A stretch of 11,054 nt of DNA, from contig CAIKHC010000216.1 in NCBI GenBank assembly GCA_903827085.1, forward strand, positions 1 through 11,054. Direction: 5' to 3'. The notes beneath the pieces are model-generated. The model was not told the DNA's origin, ran no database searches, and saw only the letters and a list, made by a program, of their open reading frames with translations. Position numbers and translations under genes: made by a program. Shown in pieces: positions 1-7,558 of this stretch. Position 1 is the stretch's first letter. The number at the start of each line of letters is the position of its first letter. Origin of the DNA: an uncultured Candidatus Nemicrothrix sp. (GTDB taxonomy: Bacteria; Actinomycetota; Acidimicrobiia; Acidimicrobiales; Acidimicrobilacustridaceae).

Positions 1-50
1 CGCTCGCCGAACGCTGTCGCAAGTTCGGAAGCGACCTCGCTGAGGTTCAC
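1..50 (-). CDS. murB: MurB, UDP-N-acetylenolpyruvoylglucosamine reductase, N-terminal fragment (probable)
   Basis: Only the first 16 codons are visible; the gene runs off the left edge. A GTG at 50-48 overlaps the murC stop as GTGA and is preceded by a G-rich Shine-Dalgarno (GGGGAG at 60-55, 4 nt before the GTG). The peptide MNLSEVASELATAFGE resembles the short N-terminal helix that precedes the FAD domain of many actinobacterial MurB proteins, but it carries no diagnostic motif. The identity is therefore inferred mainly from position: in actinobacterial dcw clusters murB often follows murC. If correct, it would reduce UDP-GlcNAc-enolpyruvate to UDP-MurNAc with NADPH and FAD in the cytoplasm, supplying the MurC substrate. 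An alternative is ftsQ, which also follows murC in some genomes, although the visible peptide lacks the basic cytoplasmic tail expected there. Confidence 0.6.
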   Translation of the reverse strand, partial: MNLSEVASELATAFGE

Positions 51-1456
51 GACGCTCCCCCATCGACAAGGAGCGGAAGAACTTCGTCGGCGAGTTTGGT
101 GATGTCTCCAGCACCCAGCGAAAGACATAAGTCGCCTTCCCGAAGTTCCTTGGCAAGAATTTGCGCAAGCCCAGAACGATCGGCGACGTACAGGACTTCC
201 TGCTCAGGATGCGCACCGGTGACCGCATCGACGATGAGTTGACCAGTGACCCCTTCGCGAGGGGCTTCACCCGCTGGGTAAATGCCGGTGAGGACAAGAA
301 CATCGGCATCGACAAAGGCATCGGCGTACTCGCGCCATAACGATTCGGTGCGGCTGTAGCGATGAGGCTGGAAGACCGCAACCACACGGCCCCAATTCCC
401 GTCGCGACCTGCCGATATCGCCGCCTCAATCTCGGTGGGCAAATGGGCATAGTCATCGACGAACACCACGCCACGAGCCTCTCCCCGAGTTTCAAACCGG
501 CGACGCACACCACCGAAGCTCTTCAGCGCGGCCGAACACGATGAGAACGGGACCCCAAGTTCGAGAGCTAACGCGATCACCGCACACGCGTTGAGTGCGT
601 TGTGCGTTCCAGGGATGGAAAGGTGGATGCGTCCGAACTGCTCGCCATGTCGCACAACATCGAAATCAATTCCTGAACGCGAACTCTCTACATTCAGCAT
701 GCGCACGGTGGCATCTTCGGACTGACCATAGGTAATCGCACTCGTGCCACCCGCGATCGCAGCGGTCTCTGGATCGTCGGCACACAAGACCACTGGTCCA
801 CTGGTTGCTGAAATGAACGATTCGAATGCGGCACGAAGATTCTCGAACGAGCCGTGATAGTCAAGATGATCGGCTTCGATATTGGTGACGATGAGTGCTT
901 CATGGTCGATGGTGAAGCCGGAGCCGTCACTTTCATCGGCCTCCACGACAAACCACTCACCCTGGGACCACTTCGCGTTGATCCCGAGTTGACTGATATC
1001 GCCGCCAATGAGGAACGACGGGTCAAGGCCCGCTTCAAGCAGGACCATTGCGAGCATCGACGAAGTGGTCGTCTTTCCATGCGTGCCCGTTACTGCAATT
1101 GTGCGGCGCTCAGAAGCCATTGCGGGCAACAGTGCTGTGCGACGGACGACGGGGATTGCAAGGGCGCGTGCGGCAAGAACTTCGAGATTGTCGTCGGCAA
1201 TCGCTGTGGAAACAGCGACGAAGTCGGTTTCGGCGGCGAGATTGTCGGCCGAATGTCCGACGAACACCACGACACCTTCAGACCTGAGGCGATCAAGAAC
1301 GGCGGATTCGACAACGTCGCTTCCGGATACCGAATGACCCATGCCAACAAGGGTCGAGGCGATCGCTGACATCCCCGGGCCACCGACGCCGACCACATGG
1401 ATCGATCGGACACTCGCAAGCGACGGACACGGATCGCTTTCACGAGCGGCGAGCAT
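47..1456 (-). CDS. murC: MurC, UDP-N-acetylmuramate--L-alanine ligase
   Basis: This cytoplasmic ATP-dependent ligase adds the first residue, normally L-Ala, to UDP-MurNAc. From the chosen ATG (469 aa, usual for the family) it shows the N-terminal Rossmann loop GVGGPGMSAIA near residues 23-33, the ATP-binding P-loop GTHGKTTT at 124-131, ADESDGSGF at 173-181, NIEADHLDYHG near 192-202, HNALNA around 285-290, the C-terminal-domain motif DDYAHLPTE at 334-342, FQPHRYSRT near 362-370 and the closing LSLGAGDIT. The GTHGKTTT and SGSD signatures separate it from MurD, MurE and MurF. An upstream ATG at 1492 would add 12 residues but would overlap murG by 53 nt. The ATG at 1456 has GGAG 4 nt upstream and overlaps the murG end by 17 nt, so I prefer it. 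The second His of the usual YxHHP motif is Leu here. The stop overlaps the next gene as GTGA. Confidence 0.96.
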   Translation of the reverse strand: MLAARESDPCPSLASVRSIHVVGVGGPGMSAIASTLVGMGHSVSGSDVVESAVLDRLRSEGVVVFVGHSADNLAAETDFVAVSTAIADDNLEVLAARALAIPVVRRTALLPAMASERRTIAVTGTHGKTTTSSMLAMVLLEAGLDPSFLIGGDISQLGINAKWSQGEWFVVEADESDGSGFTIDHEALIVTNIEADHLDYHGSFENLRAAFESFISATSGPVVLCADDPETAAIAGGTSAITYGQSEDATVRMLNVESSRSGIDFDVVRHGEQFGRIHLSIPGTHNALNACAVIALALELGVPFSSCSAALKSFGGVRRRFETRGEARGVVFVDDYAHLPTEIEAAISAGRDGNWGRVVAVFQPHRYSRTESLWREYADAFVDADVLVLTGIYPAGEAPREGVTGQLIVDAVTGAHPEQEVLYVADRSGLAQILAKELREGDLCLSLGAGDITKLADEVLPLLVDGGAS

Positions 1457-2570
1457 GACGCTCCACGAGTTCAGCAACTGCATCGGCAGCATCGGGTTGA
1501 GCCAACATGTGCGCCGCGATTCCCATTCGTTCTAGTTGCGAAGGATCGTCAAGTAACGGGTCAACTTCGGCGACGAGTCGGTCGCCATCGAGTTCCGCAT
1601 CGGGAATAAGTAGGGCAGCTCCGACTCTTACGAGCGCGGCCGCGTTTGCAGTTTGGTGATCGCGAGGCGCTTGGGGCAACGGCACCAGCACACCTCCAAC
1701 GCCAACTTCAGCGAGTTCAGCAACCGTCGTACCCCCTGCGCGACCGATCAGGAGATCAGCTGCAGCGAGAACTGTGTCCATGTGATCTTCGTAGCGCACA
1801 GCGACGTACTCGAGAGCGTCGCCCCCAGGAAGCGAGTCCTGCACCGATTCCCAGTCTCGAGAGCCAATCACATGACGAATGGAAAGATCGTTCCGCTCCG
1901 ACCACTTCGGCACAGCAGCAAAAACCGCTTCGTTTACTTTGCGTGATCCGAGTGATCCCGTGATCACCGCAACAAATAGTCGGTCGCCGGAAACTCCCAG
2001 TGATGTTCGTGCAGCCACGCGGTCGCGTTCTCGGTTGATCGCAAGAACTTCCGCACGAACCGGATTTCCAGTCAGGACGCTGCGCGGCAAATCGGTTTCA
2101 GCGAATGGAACAGCACATGCTTTCGCGAATCGACCGGCAAGACGGTTTGCTGCTCCAGCGCGCGCGTTCTGTTCCATAACAACGATCGGGACTCGCCAGA
2201 TCACCGCGCCAATGGTGCAGGCGATGCTGGCGTATCCACCGAGGACCAGGACCACCTTTGGACGTCGTCGGTGAACAATCCCGATCCCCTTCGCCACCGC
2301 GCGTAGAAGACCCCAGGCAGCCGCAATGTTTTCGAATGTCAGACGACGCTGGATACCGCGTCCCGGCAGCAGTGTGACAGCGAAGCCTGCATCGGGTACC
2401 AACGTTCGCTCAAGCCCCCGTTCGCTTCCGACAAAATGAATCGACGAACTGTCGTGCCCCCGATCCACAAGTGCACGCGCAACTGCCAACCCCGGAAGTA
2501 CATGGCCTGCGGTTCCCCCACCGGCCACGAGGGCATAGGTGGCGGAATCGGCAACGGGCCGACCCCTCAT
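1440..2570 (-). CDS. murG: MurG, UDP-GlcNAc:lipid I N-acetylglucosaminyltransferase
   Basis: This GT-B fold transferase transfers GlcNAc from UDP-GlcNAc to lipid I, making lipid II at the cytoplasmic face of the membrane. It is 376 aa, a normal length. The N-terminal acceptor domain has the glycine-rich loop GGGTAGHVLP at 17-26, LVLGGYAS at 108-115 and MEQNARAGAANR at 132-143. The linker carries TGNPVR at 167-172. The C-terminal donor domain has TGSLGSRKVNEA at 204-215, GRAGGTTVAELAEVG at 276-290 with Glu285 in the ribose-binding position, and PLPQAPRDHQTANA at 297-310. Two glycine-rich loops differ from the textbook forms: GGTAGH instead of GGTGGH, and GSLGSR instead of GSQGAR. The ATG at 2570 shares one base with the ftsW stop (TGATG) and has AGGGA 5 nt upstream. 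Its gene lies between ftsW and murC, as in most dcw clusters. Confidence 0.96.
   Translation of the reverse strand: MRGRPVADSATYALVAGGGTAGHVLPGLAVARALVDRGHDSSSIHFVGSERGLERTLVPDAGFAVTLLPGRGIQRRLTFENIAAAWGLLRAVAKGIGIVHRRRPKVVLVLGGYASIACTIGAVIWRVPIVVMEQNARAGAANRLAGRFAKACAVPFAETDLPRSVLTGNPVRAEVLAINRERDRVAARTSLGVSGDRLFVAVITGSLGSRKVNEAVFAAVPKWSERNDLSIRHVIGSRDWESVQDSLPGGDALEYVAVRYEDHMDTVLAAADLLIGRAGGTTVAELAEVGVGGVLVPLPQAPRDHQTANAAALVRVGAALLIPDAELDGDRLVAEVDPLLDDPSQLERMGIAAHMLAQPDAADAVAELVERHARRS
1461..1464 (-). promoter_or_regulatory. Shine-Dalgarno of murC
   Basis: GGAG on the minus strand lies 4 nt before the ATG at 1456, a slightly short spacing. It supports the inner Met over the ATG codons at 1492 and 1483. 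Confidence 0.5.
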
Positions 2571-3727
2571 CAGCGTCCCTGTCGAGCGATGTTCAGGAGA
2601 ATGCCAGATGCCGCCATCGTGACGACAAGAGATGAACCGCCTGCCGACACGAACGGCAGAGGGACACCCGTGATGGGAAGGATGCCCACGCAGGCACCAA
2701 CGTTGATGAATGCCTGGATGAGGATCCAGGTTGTGATGCCGGTGGCCAACAACATTCCGAAACGATCACGGGCATGAAGCGCGGTGCGAATACCAAGAAG
2801 AGCAAACGCTAGAAATATTCCGATAACGAGCACTGATCCGACGAGGCCGATCTCTTCGCCGATGATCGCGTAAATGAAATCCGTGTGAGCTTCGGGAAGG
2901 AATCCCCACTTCGCCCGCCCTTGACCAAGGCCGGTGCCCAGAACTCCACCGTTCGCAAAACCAATCTGACTCTGAAGGCTTTGGTAGCCGGTATAGAGCG
3001 GGTCGGCCCACGGATCGCGGAACGACATAAGTCGGCGCATTCGGTAGGGCTCACGGATTGCAAAGAACGCGGCAGCGCCAACCAATAGCCCCGAAAGGAA
3101 AGCCAGAGGCTTGCCGGGAACACCGCCAACGAAAAGCATCACAAGAACAATCGTGGCCAGAATGATCGTTGTGCCCAGATTCGGCTGCGCCATGAGCATC
3201 ACTGCGAATGCGCCAAACACAATTGCGATGGGACGCATTACCGCCTTCCAATCGCGAATCTGGCCAACGCGACGAGTGAGGGTGTCGGCCGCGTAAAGAA
3301 TGACCGCGAGTTTCACAAATTCGGAAGGCTGCATTCGCAGGGGGCCCCATCCGAGCCAACGCGAAGAGCCGTTGACCGACACGCCAACACCTGGGATCAG
3401 CACTGCGACCATGAGCCCTGCGGAGCTAAAGAGGGCCAACTTCATCCACTTCGACAACTTTTCATACGAGTAGCGGCTCATTGCAAACATTGCGCAACAC
3501 CCAATGACAAACCAGCCCGCTTGGAGGCGGAACTGATACCAAGAGGTTCCGTACTGATAGAGCGCCGTTACCGATGACGCAGACAGGATCATCAACAAGC
3601 CAAAGAGATTGGCGGCAATAACGACGAACCAGAGAGCTTTGAAATTGGTGGTCCGCGGCTGCGGTTTGCGAGCAGAACGCAGCAAGCGGCCGACTGAGGG
3701 TCTTTCTTGAGCAACAGTTGCACTCAT
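2570..3727 (-). CDS. ftsW: FtsW, SEDS-family septal peptidoglycan glycosyltransferase
   Basis: FtsW is a polytopic membrane enzyme that polymerises lipid II at the septum together with its cognate class B PBP. From the ATG at 3727 it is 385 aa with about ten hydrophobic segments, the first near residues 32-52. SEDS hallmarks are NGSSRWLGWGPLRMQPSEF at 119-137, SFRDPWADPLYTGYQS at 235-250, GTGLGQGRAKWGFLPEAHTDFI between 264 and 285, GEEIG at 290-294 and GVPLPFVSAGGSS at 354-366. Asp242 in the ADPLYTGYQ loop aligns with the catalytic Asp of SEDS enzymes (E. coli FtsW D297; assigned from family knowledge). An open frame continues 28 codons further upstream into murD, but the 3727 ATG forms an ATGA overlap with the murD stop and has a strong GGAGGG 6 nt upstream, so it is preferred. 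FtsW rather than RodA is inferred from the dcw context. Confidence 0.96.
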   Translation of the reverse strand: MSATVAQERPSVGRLLRSARKPQPRTTNFKALWFVVIAANLFGLLMILSASSVTALYQYGTSWYQFRLQAGWFVIGCCAMFAMSRYSYEKLSKWMKLALFSSAGLMVAVLIPGVGVSVNGSSRWLGWGPLRMQPSEFVKLAVILYAADTLTRRVGQIRDWKAVMRPIAIVFGAFAVMLMAQPNLGTTIILATIVLVMLFVGGVPGKPLAFLSGLLVGAAAFFAIREPYRMRRLMSFRDPWADPLYTGYQSLQSQIGFANGGVLGTGLGQGRAKWGFLPEAHTDFIYAIIGEEIGLVGSVLVIGIFLAFALLGIRTALHARDRFGMLLATGITTWILIQAFINVGACVGILPITGVPLPFVSAGGSSLVVTMAASGILLNIARQGR

Positions 3728-5091
3728 CGCGCTCCCTCCGTCATGAATCCGGGGAGAGCTCGCACCGCATCGGCAAACTGATCGCCACGATCCCCATACG
3801 ACGTAAACCAATCGAACGACGTGCAGCCAGGAGAAAGCAGAACTGCATCTCCGGGCTGGGAAAGCTCCGCTGCAGCTTCAACCGCGTCGGCGATCGAAGT
3901 TTCGACGACACGAATCTCGCAACGTCCGTGAAAGGCATTGTGCACTTCAGTGGCGGCTTCGCCAATCGCTACAACTGCTCGTACCGGGGGTACATGCGCC
4001 CCAAGAGCAGCAAGATCGAGACCCTTGTTACGTCCGCCGGCGATAAGCACAACCGAATCGAACGCTTGCAGTGCCGATTCGACAGCGTGCGGGGTTGTGG
4101 CCTTGGAATCGTCGAACCAGCGCACGCCATTGACTTGGCCGATGTAGTGCACCCTGTGGGGCAGGCCCTTAAATGATCGAAGCGTGTGCCGGATGCCCTC
4201 GACGGTTGCACCTGCAGCCGATGCCGCGGCTGATGCGGCGAGTGCGTTCGTGATGTCATGGGGAAAAGAACGCGGAAGTTCGTCGACGGCAATGAGTTGG
4301 GTTCCGTCAGGCAAGCAAAGCCAGCCATCGGACACCGTGGCGTCGGCATTGGTCCCGGCTCCCCCGAAAGTGAGCGTAGAAACCTGGGGGTTGCGGTTTG
4401 CGAGTACGACCGGATCAGTCGCCGACGCGATTGCGACGCCGGAGATGACATCGAGATCTTTCCAAATCGACGCCTTCGCAGATTCGTACGATGAAAGTGA
4501 TGCATGCGCGTCGAGGTGGTCGGGCGCGAAGTTCAGCCACACCGCAACTGAAGGTCGGAACCAACGCGTCGTCGCCAATCGGAACGAAGAGGCTTCAACA
4601 ACAAAGACTTCGATAGCGGGGTCGGAGATGGCTTCGACCAAGGGGGTTTCGGTATTGCCACAAGCGATAGATCGGAGACCAGAGGCGAGAAGCATCGCGG
4701 TGACCATGGTCGTCACCGTGGTCTTTCCGTCGGTGCCTGTGATGGCGACGATCGGGCGAGAATCCCACCGATCGGCGAGATCAAACTCCGATTCGATTGC
4801 GACTCCTTCCGCCTCAGCACATCCGAAAATGGGGTGGGATTCGGGAATGCCAGGGCTGGGAACGACAAGATCGCACCCCGAGACAAGGCGCGTCAGATCC
4901 TGCAGCGAAGGTGATTCGACCAGTTCCACTCCCATCGATGCTGCCTCAGCGCGAATCGCGTCGGTGGGATGCTCATCGACTGCCACAACGGAAACGCCAC
5001 GAGAGCAAAGCGCAGTCGCGACTGCACGACCTGTGACGCCAAATCCGAGGACAAGTGCCGACCGCAATGGGCCGCGCGTCGGCGCGTCCAT
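3724..5091 (-). CDS. murD: MurD, UDP-N-acetylmuramoyl-L-alanine--D-glutamate ligase
   Basis: MurD adds D-Glu to UDP-MurNAc-L-Ala in the cytoplasm using ATP. It is 455 aa, a typical length. The N-terminal Rossmann domain has VLGFGVTGRAVA at 14-25 and the VVPSPGIP signature at 76-83. The ATP-binding P-loop GTDGKTTV lies at 119-126, where the usual Asn is Asp. It is followed by EASSFRL near 166-172, NFAPDHLDAH at 187-196 and YESAKASIW at 202-210, whose Lys206 is the expected carbamylated residue. The C-terminal domain shows WFDDSKATTPHAVESAL, IAGGRNKGLDL and LLSPGCTSFDWF. The DSKATTPHA and SPGCTSFD motifs are MurD-specific among Mur ligases. The ATG at 5091 shares one base with the mraY stop (TGATG), with GGGAG 10 nt upstream. 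The stop overlaps the ftsW start as ATGA. Confidence 0.96.
   Translation of the reverse strand: MDAPTRGPLRSALVLGFGVTGRAVATALCSRGVSVVAVDEHPTDAIRAEAASMGVELVESPSLQDLTRLVSGCDLVVPSPGIPESHPIFGCAEAEGVAIESEFDLADRWDSRPIVAITGTDGKTTVTTMVTAMLLASGLRSIACGNTETPLVEAISDPAIEVFVVEASSFRLATTRWFRPSVAVWLNFAPDHLDAHASLSSYESAKASIWKDLDVISGVAIASATDPVVLANRNPQVSTLTFGGAGTNADATVSDGWLCLPDGTQLIAVDELPRSFPHDITNALAASAAASAAGATVEGIRHTLRSFKGLPHRVHYIGQVNGVRWFDDSKATTPHAVESALQAFDSVVLIAGGRNKGLDLAALGAHVPPVRAVVAIGEAATEVHNAFHGRCEIRVVETSIADAVEAAAELSQPGDAVLLSPGCTSFDWFTSYGDRGDQFADAVRALPGFMTEGAR
3734..3739 (-). promoter_or_regulatory. Shine-Dalgarno of ftsW
   Basis: On the minus strand GGAGGG lies 6 nt before the ATG at 3727, inside the last codons of murD. 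It decides between this start and an in-frame ATG 84 nt further upstream. Confidence 0.8.
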
Positions 5092-6125
5092 CAGTCGATC
5101 ACTCCCGGCAACCGGACGAAGTCGGCGTAGTAGAGGCCCAGAGCCAAGGCGGTAAACAGACCCGCGACAATCCAGAGTCGAATGATCACCGTGGTTTCAG
5201 GCCATCCTCCAAGTTCGAAGTGATGATGGAGTGGCGCCATTCGGAAAATGCGTCGACCGAACGCTCGATAACTGCCCACCTGAAGAATGACCGAAACGGT
5301 TTCCATCACGAAGAGGCCGCCGACAAGGGGCAGAAGCAGGATCGTGTTGGTGCTCAGCGCTAGCGCTGCGAGCCCTGCACCAATTGCTAGAGCGCCGGTA
5401 TCGCCCATGAAGATTCGAGCTGGCGCAGCGTTCCACCACAAGAATCCAGCGACAGCTGCCATCATCGACGCCGAAACAACAGCGGTATCGAGGAAGCTTT
5501 CATCGCCATAGATCGAGTTATGACGGAAGCCCCAGAAGGCGATGACGGTGTACGCCGCAAATCCAAAGATTGAGGCACCAGCGGCGAGTCCGTCGAGACC
5601 ATCGGTGAGGTTCACCGCATTTGTCGTGGCATAGAAGATGATGACGGCCAGAACCACCCAACCGATCTTTCCGATTTCAATGCCCGGAAAATCGAAGCGG
5701 GTGAAAGACAACGTGGTCGTGACGTTCGTAAACGTCAGCATCGAAACTGCGTAGGCGACGGCAACAGCAAGAAGACCAAACGTCTTTGCCCTCTTCGTCA
5801 ACCCTAGGTTGCGCTCACGAAACACTTTGATGGAATCATCGAGAAGTCCGACGAGTCCGGCAGCGACGATCGCAGCCATGCAGAGCAATCCACGCCGGGT
5901 GAAGACCGCACCATTGAGATCACTCACAAACCACCCAACCGCAGCGGCCGCCACAAAGGCCAGACCACCCATCGTGGGGGTACCCGCTTTAGTGATGTGA
6001 CCCTGAGGGCCATCTTCGCGAATGGGCTGTCCGATACGACGACGTTCAAGCAAAGAGATCAAAAGGCGGGTGCCGAATAGCGAAAGGCCAAGTGAAATTG
6101 CTGCAGCAATGAGGAGGCGAATCAC
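5091..6125 (-). CDS. mraY: MraY, phospho-N-acetylmuramoyl-pentapeptide transferase
   Basis: This integral membrane enzyme transfers phospho-MurNAc-pentapeptide from UDP to undecaprenyl phosphate, making lipid I. From a GTG start at 6125 it is 344 aa, with roughly ten membrane segments. Signatures are DGPQGHITKAGTPTMGGL at 38-55, LLDDSIKVFRERNLGLT at 94-110 with the Asp96-Asp97 pair, NAVNLTDGLDGLA at 169-181, RIFMGDTGALAIG at 237-249 and the PLHHHFE triad at 298-304 (His300-302). An in-frame ATG at 6149 would add eight residues, but the GTG forms a GTGA overlap with the murE stop and has GGAGG 7 nt upstream, so it is the better start. GDTGAL replaces the more common GDTGSL. The gene directly follows murE; the expected murF between them is missing. 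Confidence 0.96.
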   Translation of the reverse strand: MIRLLIAAAISLGLSLFGTRLLISLLERRRIGQPIREDGPQGHITKAGTPTMGGLAFVAAAAVGWFVSDLNGAVFTRRGLLCMAAIVAAGLVGLLDDSIKVFRERNLGLTKRAKTFGLLAVAVAYAVSMLTFTNVTTTLSFTRFDFPGIEIGKIGWVVLAVIIFYATTNAVNLTDGLDGLAAGASIFGFAAYTVIAFWGFRHNSIYGDESFLDTAVVSASMMAAVAGFLWWNAAPARIFMGDTGALAIGAGLAALALSTNTILLLPLVGGLFVMETVSVILQVGSYRAFGRRIFRMAPLHHHFELGGWPETTVIIRLWIVAGLFTALALGLYYADFVRLPGVID

Positions 6126-7555
6126 CGAGCGGCCTCCAGCTGTTTCCATTCCTCGAATGCAACGACACGGTCATCGAAGGGAGTGGTTGACTCGCCAATT
6201 ATCTGAACCGTCTCGTGACCCTTGCCAGCCAGAAGAACGATGTCTCCAGGTGCTGCGCTTCGGAGAGCCGTCGAAATCGCTGTCCGACGATCGGGTTCCA
6301 CAATGATTGAACTTGCTCGTGGACTCGACACCCGCTGCATACCTTCCACAATCGAAGCGATGATCTGATCAGTTGATTCAGACCGTGAATTGTCTGCAGT
6401 AATGATGACCGAGTCGGCACGCTGCGCCGCGGTTTCTCCCATCATCGAACGCTTGGATGGATCTCGGTCGCCACCGCATCCAAAAACGACGATGACGCGA
6501 CCGTCAACAATGTCACCAGCGGCACGAAGGAGCTGTTCGAGGCCATCGGGGGTGTGTGCATAGTCAACGATGATTGCGAATGGCTGCCCGGCATCGACTC
6601 GTTCGAATCGGCCTTCAACGACGAGCGGGAGGGAAAGCCCTTCAGCGATTGTGGCGTCGTCGATACCCAACACACGAGCAACGTGAGCGGCGCCTAGAGC
6701 ATTGCTCACATTGAACAAACCACCAAGAGGAAGCGAGATTTGATGCCCCATCCACCGAAAGGTCGAACCGTCAACTGAGAGGTGCAAGTCTTCGACTTCA
6801 TCGAGCGAATAGCCATCGGTAGGAACGGTTGCGGCATCGGCAAGAAGTCGGCCGTGGGGACTATCGAGGTTCACAACTGCCGACTCGCAGCGCTCAGGGT
6901 CAAAGAGACGAGCCTTCGTTTCGAAGTACTCCTCCATCGAACCGTGGTAATCGAGGTGATCACGGCTGAGGTTTGTGAACAATGCAACGCGAAACTTCAT
7001 TGCATCGACACGGCGCTGGTCGATCGCGTGAGAGGAAACTTCCATCGCCACGACTTCGACACCCTCATCACGCCATTCGGCCAAACGACGTTGGAGATCC
7101 GGAGACTCAGGAGTCGTACGTGCACCTGAAAGCGTCCCGAGTACCTCAACATTTCGACGAGCGGCTGTGAAGATATTTCGGAGCATCCACGTCGTCGTGG
7201 TTTTCCCATTGGTGCCAGTCACGCCAACAACGAGAAGATCCTCGGCCGGATGCCCAAAACACGTTGCCGACACTGTCGCCATGGCTTCCCGGACGTTCGA
7301 GACCACAAGTTGAGGAACCTCGACATCAACACGGTGATCTACGAGCAGTGCAACTGCTCCGGCTGCGACCGCATCACCCGCATGGAGGTGTCCGTCATCA
7401 GCAACTCCAGGGACACAGCAAAAAAGTGAACCGGCTTGAACATGACGAGAATCAAAATTCACGTCGGTGATTTCCAGATCACTGAATGATGGCGAGCCGC
7501 TGAGGCCCACCATCTCGACCTCATTCAATTCGGCAACGATCGTCGCCAGTCGCAC
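6122..7555 (-). CDS. murE: MurE, UDP-MurNAc-tripeptide synthetase, probably meso-diaminopimelate-adding
   Basis: MurE adds the third residue of the stem peptide to UDP-MurNAc-L-Ala-D-Glu. It is 477 aa from a GTG start. The N-terminal domain has DSRHVQAGSLFCCVPG at 35-50. The ATP-binding P-loop GVTGTNGKTTTT lies at 110-121, then TTPES at 147-151, MEVSSHAIDQRRVD at 171-184, TNLSRDHLDYHG at 194-205 and YFETKARLF at 210-218 with the carbamylated Lys214. The C-terminal domain has VEGRFERVD at 313-321, VDYAHTPDGLE at 330-340, FGCGGDRDPSKR at 358-369 and GKGHETVQ at 444-451. The diamino-acid-selecting motif reads ADNSRSEST near 387-395. DAP-adding enzymes usually have DNPR and Lys-adding enzymes D(D/N)P(N/A). 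The Arg and GKGHE point to meso-DAP, but the Pro is lost. The start lies 3 nt after the ftsI stop with GAGG 6 nt upstream. Confidence 0.95.
   Translation of the reverse strand: MRLATIVAELNEVEMVGLSGSPSFSDLEITDVNFDSRHVQAGSLFCCVPGVADDGHLHAGDAVAAGAVALLVDHRVDVEVPQLVVSNVREAMATVSATCFGHPAEDLLVVGVTGTNGKTTTTWMLRNIFTAARRNVEVLGTLSGARTTPESPDLQRRLAEWRDEGVEVVAMEVSSHAIDQRRVDAMKFRVALFTNLSRDHLDYHGSMEEYFETKARLFDPERCESAVVNLDSPHGRLLADAATVPTDGYSLDEVEDLHLSVDGSTFRWMGHQISLPLGGLFNVSNALGAAHVARVLGIDDATIAEGLSLPLVVEGRFERVDAGQPFAIIVDYAHTPDGLEQLLRAAGDIVDGRVIVVFGCGGDRDPSKRSMMGETAAQRADSVIITADNSRSESTDQIIASIVEGMQRVSSPRASSIIVEPDRRTAISTALRSAAPGDIVLLAGKGHETVQIIGESTTPFDDRVVAFEEWKQLEAAR
6133..6137 (-). promoter_or_regulatory. Shine-Dalgarno of mraY
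   Basis: On the minus strand GGAGG lies 7 nt before the GTG at 6125, within the last murE codons. This spacing favours the GTG start over the in-frame ATG at 6149, which lies upstream of this site. Confidence 0.8.
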
Positions 7556-7558
7556 ACG

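Noticed and set aside
854..1369. Plus-strand open frame (171 codons) opposite murC
   Set aside because: Antisense to conserved MurC sequence, with no recognisable domain and no independent start context.
1359..1371. GCGATCGC palindrome, like the cyanobacterial HIP1 element
   Set aside because: I saw only isolated copies within coding sequence and no clear over-representation; protein content does not suggest a cyanobacterium.
2713..2730. 7-bp inverted repeat CCTGGAT/ATCCAGG with a 4-nt loop
   Set aside because: It lies deep inside ftsW in a conserved membrane segment, with no U-tract and no gene boundary nearby. Probably chance.
3728..3811. 28-codon upstream extension of ftsW
   Set aside because: It would overlap murD by 88 nt. 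The ATG at 3727 has a strong Shine-Dalgarno and the ATGA overlap seen elsewhere in this operon.
4184..5155. Long plus-strand open frame (323 codons) opposite murD
   Set aside because: It is wholly antisense to a clear murD, is rich in Ser/Ala/Thr/Arg as expected from reading the complement of a GC-biased gene, and shows no family motif. It is a coding shadow.
6126..6149. 8-codon upstream extension of mraY from an ATG
   Set aside because: The GTG at 6125 has GGAGG at good spacing and a GTGA overlap with murE, and the extra residues METAGGRS do not resemble a MraY N-terminus.
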